Below, in pieces: positions 62,238 to 64,000 of a stretch of 64,000 bases of DNA. Source of the DNA: MWDV01 sp002070715. Its GTDB lineage: Bacteria; Verrucomicrobiota; Verrucomicrobiia; Limisphaerales; MWDV01. The translations under genes and the position numbers were made by a program. The number at the start of each line of letters is the position of its first letter. Positions within the stretch are counted from its first letter, which is position 1. The stretch is taken from positions 130,829-194,828 of the forward strand of contig DAONTI010000003.1 of the NCBI GenBank assembly GCA_035411585.1, given 5' to 3'. The notes below the pieces were generated by a model, which did not search any database, was not told the origin of the DNA, and saw only the letters and a list, made by a program, of their open reading frames with translations.

Positions 62238-63983
62238 ATGAAAAAATACCTCACTGCGAAACAACTCCTTCCGGCCAGCCTGGCTCTCGCCTTGGGCTGG
62301 ATCTTTCTGTCTCCCGCCGCCCGGGCGGATCTTTACTGGGACGCCAACGGCACCGCCCCGGGCGCGGCCACGGGGTTGGACGCCCAAGCCGCGGGCACCT
62401 GGGGCGTGGACGCGTTCTGGAGCACTGACCCCGACGGCAACGCCACGCCGGGCGCCTGGATCCCCGGGGAACTGGCCATCTTTTCCGCTGGATACGACGC
62501 CACCGGCATCTTCACGATCAACGTAGTCGGCGACCAGAAGGTCAACAACCTCTGGTTCGAGGAAGGCTATATCACCCTGGAAGGCGGCAGTATTACGTTG
62601 CTCTATAACACGCCCACTTTGGTTGCCGACGGGTTGACTGTGGAAATTAATTCTGTTTTAGACGGCGACAGTTTCGTCTATGACGGTCCGGGTAACCTGC
62701 GCTTGGGCGGCGTCAACACCTACGCCGGGCTGACCCGGATCAACAGCGGCACCGTCATCCTCAAGCAAACGGGCGCCCTGCCGGAGACCACCGATCTGAC
62801 CATCGGCAGCGCCGGCGTCCTGGACATGAGCACCGCCAGCGGGCGGGTCGCTTCGCTGGCCGGCGAACTGGGAGGTCTGTTGATCGTCGGCAGCGATCAG
62901 ACCTTGGCCTTCGGCACTCCGCCCCCCGGGATCGATCCGGCTAGCACGGAATTTTACACGCAAAAATCCGGGGGCGGCCTGATGATCAAGGAAGGCAGTG
63001 GGACACTCACCATGCGGAACGGCGGGATCATCAACGACGACCTCGTCATCCGCGAGGGCCGCATCATGTTCAATCAACCGGTCCAATTCGGCGGCGAGGG
63101 CAATCCGCCCAGCCTGATCGTCGTTAGCAACGGCGCCACCCTTCGCCTCAACAACTCCACCTTCGGCAGCGAATTTCTTTTCCAGAATCGCTCCCTGGTG
63201 ATCGGCTACGGCGAGGCGTTCATCAAGGTGAACGAAAAGGATTCCATGACGCGCGTTCACGATGCGACCGTCATTTCCGGACCGGGGCTGCTGGCCGTGC
63301 AGGGGCCGGGGGAATTCCGCACCGACAGCGTCGAACATTCCTTCGCCAAACTCCGATTGCAGAACAGCGCCTTTTACACCGCCGGCCATGAATCATTCCC
63401 GGGCTACGACACCAGCTTCGGCGCCGTGCCCGAGGTGGAAACCCCCGATGCCATCTATATCAACAATGGCAGCACCCTCCGCAAAGCCGGCGGCGCGAAC
63501 ATCGCCCTGCATCCCCATCGCGGCATTTACCTGAATGGCACCAATCGCAAGGCGATCCGGTCCGCAAGCGGCGCCGAGGGGGCCGACACCTTGGAAATCT
63601 ACGGGCCCATCACCGGCAGCGGTCCGCTCGCCATCCCTGGTGTGGGGGACGGTGCGGAGACGGGTAAAGTTGTGCTCCGCGGCAACAACACCTACGCGAA
63701 GGGCACCCTCGTGGAAGCGGGTGAGTTGTATGTGATCAACGATTTCACTTTCTCCTGCACCGGCCCGGCCGGAATCACCGTGACCAACACGGCCTTGCTG
63801 GGCGGCGAAGGTGCCATCACCGGCCCGGTGATGGCCTACGGCATCGTGGCGCCGGGATACGCCTACCATACCGGCGAAGCGCCGGGCACCTTGGTGGCGA
63901 AGCCGGTGGCCAAACTCGCGATGGGGGGCTTGAATCTCTCCCTAACCCGAATATTTCATCAGAGCGGGGCAAGGCGGATTTGA
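62238..63983 (+). CDS. Autotransporter-associated beta-strand repeat protein, probably broken at its 3' end
   Basis: 581 aa from the ATG at 62238 (SD-like GGAGAA upstream). A signal peptide (LLPASLALALGWIFLSPAARA) is followed by DLYWDANGTAPGAATG and TWGVDAFWSTDPDG, typical of PEP-CTERM/beta-strand-repeat exoproteins. Repeats carry GPGNLRLGGVNTYAGLTRINSGTVILKQTGALP and GRVVLRGNNTYAKGTLVEAGELYVIN-like units. After KLAMGGLNLS the frame turns into LTRIFHQSGARRI and stops, where members of this family normally continue with more strands and a C-terminal anchor. It is probably cell-surface; the true 3' part is missing. Confidence 0.75.
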   Translation: MKKYLTAKQLLPASLALALGWIFLSPAARADLYWDANGTAPGAATGLDAQAAGTWGVDAFWSTDPDGNATPGAWIPGELAIFSAGYDATGIFTINVVGDQKVNNLWFEEGYITLEGGSITLLYNTPTLVADGLTVEINSVLDGDSFVYDGPGNLRLGGVNTYAGLTRINSGTVILKQTGALPETTDLTIGSAGVLDMSTASGRVASLAGELGGLLIVGSDQTLAFGTPPPGIDPASTEFYTQKSGGGLMIKEGSGTLTMRNGGIINDDLVIREGRIMFNQPVQFGGEGNPPSLIVVSNGATLRLNNSTFGSEFLFQNRSLVIGYGEAFIKVNEKDSMTRVHDATVISGPGLLAVQGPGEFRTDSVEHSFAKLRLQNSAFYTAGHESFPGYDTSFGAVPEVETPDAIYINNGSTLRKAGGANIALHPHRGIYLNGTNRKAIRSASGAEGADTLEIYGPITGSGPLAIPGVGDGAETGKVVLRGNNTYAKGTLVEAGELYVINDFTFSCTGPAGITVTNTALLGGEGAITGPVMAYGIVAPGYAYHTGEAPGTLVAKPVAKLAMGGLNLSLTRIFHQSGARRI

Positions 63984-64000
63984 GAGGCAAAGCGGAAAAG
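63940..64000. mobile_element. Possible foreign DNA junction / end of an inserted element (window edge)
   Basis: At about 63940 sequence abruptly leaves the conserved reading of the beta-strand protein (GGLNLS) and becomes CTAACCCGAATATTTCATCAGAG..., purine-rich and lower in GC. This looks like the terminus of an insertion element. Only about 60 bases are visible, so the type and target duplication cannot be determined. Confidence 0.35.

Overview
The window is GC-rich bacterial chromosome, most likely from a Verrucomicrobiota member (Limisphaerales/Pedosphaera-like). This is an inference from gene content: several pseudopilins with an unusually well conserved FTLIELLVVIAIIAIL leader, very large secreted LamG/Ig-like, lamin-tail/CotH and HEAT/VCBS proteins, a Tat-exported Gfo/Idh/MocA oxidoreductase, a sulfatase, a propeller-type sensor kinase and an autotransporter-associated beta-strand protein. 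Gram-negative architecture is shown by Mla-type lipid transport, LpoB/YcfL-type lipoproteins and a porin. Because GC is high, long antisense open frames are common, and I excluded them.

Layout. 1-4.3 kb (minus): a glycan operon of GT2 glycosyltransferase, rfbF, rfbG and a sugar C-methyltransferase that runs off the left edge. 4.5-10 kb (plus): Gfo/Idh/MocA oxidoreductase, a giant HEAT/VCBS exoprotein and a small L7Ae-like protein. 10-15 kb (minus): ABC-F ATPase, release factor 3 and a sulfatase. 15.7-25.8 kb (plus): pseudopilin, lipoprotein, LamG/Ig exoprotein, terminator, then a lamin-tail/CotH exoprotein. 25.9-34 kb (mostly minus): two orphan antitoxins, tRNA-Thr, a two-component pair and a second LamG exoprotein. 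This exoprotein is divergent from a second pseudopilin, with a long perfect inverted repeat between them. 35.4-39 kb: FHA membrane protein, hemB, aguA, an Rrf2 regulator and tRNA-Leu. 39-45 kb: an mlaE-F-D operon preceded by a repeat-rich, envelope-like protein I do not recognise, and divergently a duplicated kinase-like protein. 45-55 kb: purL, a HupE-like protein, the glycine-zipper/LpoB/TPR/YcfL lipoprotein cluster, and pgk-tpiA-secG. 55-64 kb: porin, a small orphan, a third pseudopilin, a PAS/SpoIIE-phosphatase/unknown operon, a PfkB sugar kinase, and a beta-strand exoprotein whose 3' end looks broken by foreign DNA at the right edge.

Functionally, housekeeping genes (purL, hemB, pgk, tpiA, secG, prfC, two tRNAs) are interleaved with envelope and secretion genes. 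The candidates I consider least described are the WPL(F/Y)-repeat protein beside mla, the kinase/pseudokinase fusion opposite it, the C-terminal tail shared by several exoproteins, the recurrent pairing of pseudopilins with LamG exoproteins, and the PAS-SpoIIE-unknown trio. All assignments come from reading sequence motifs; no database search was run.
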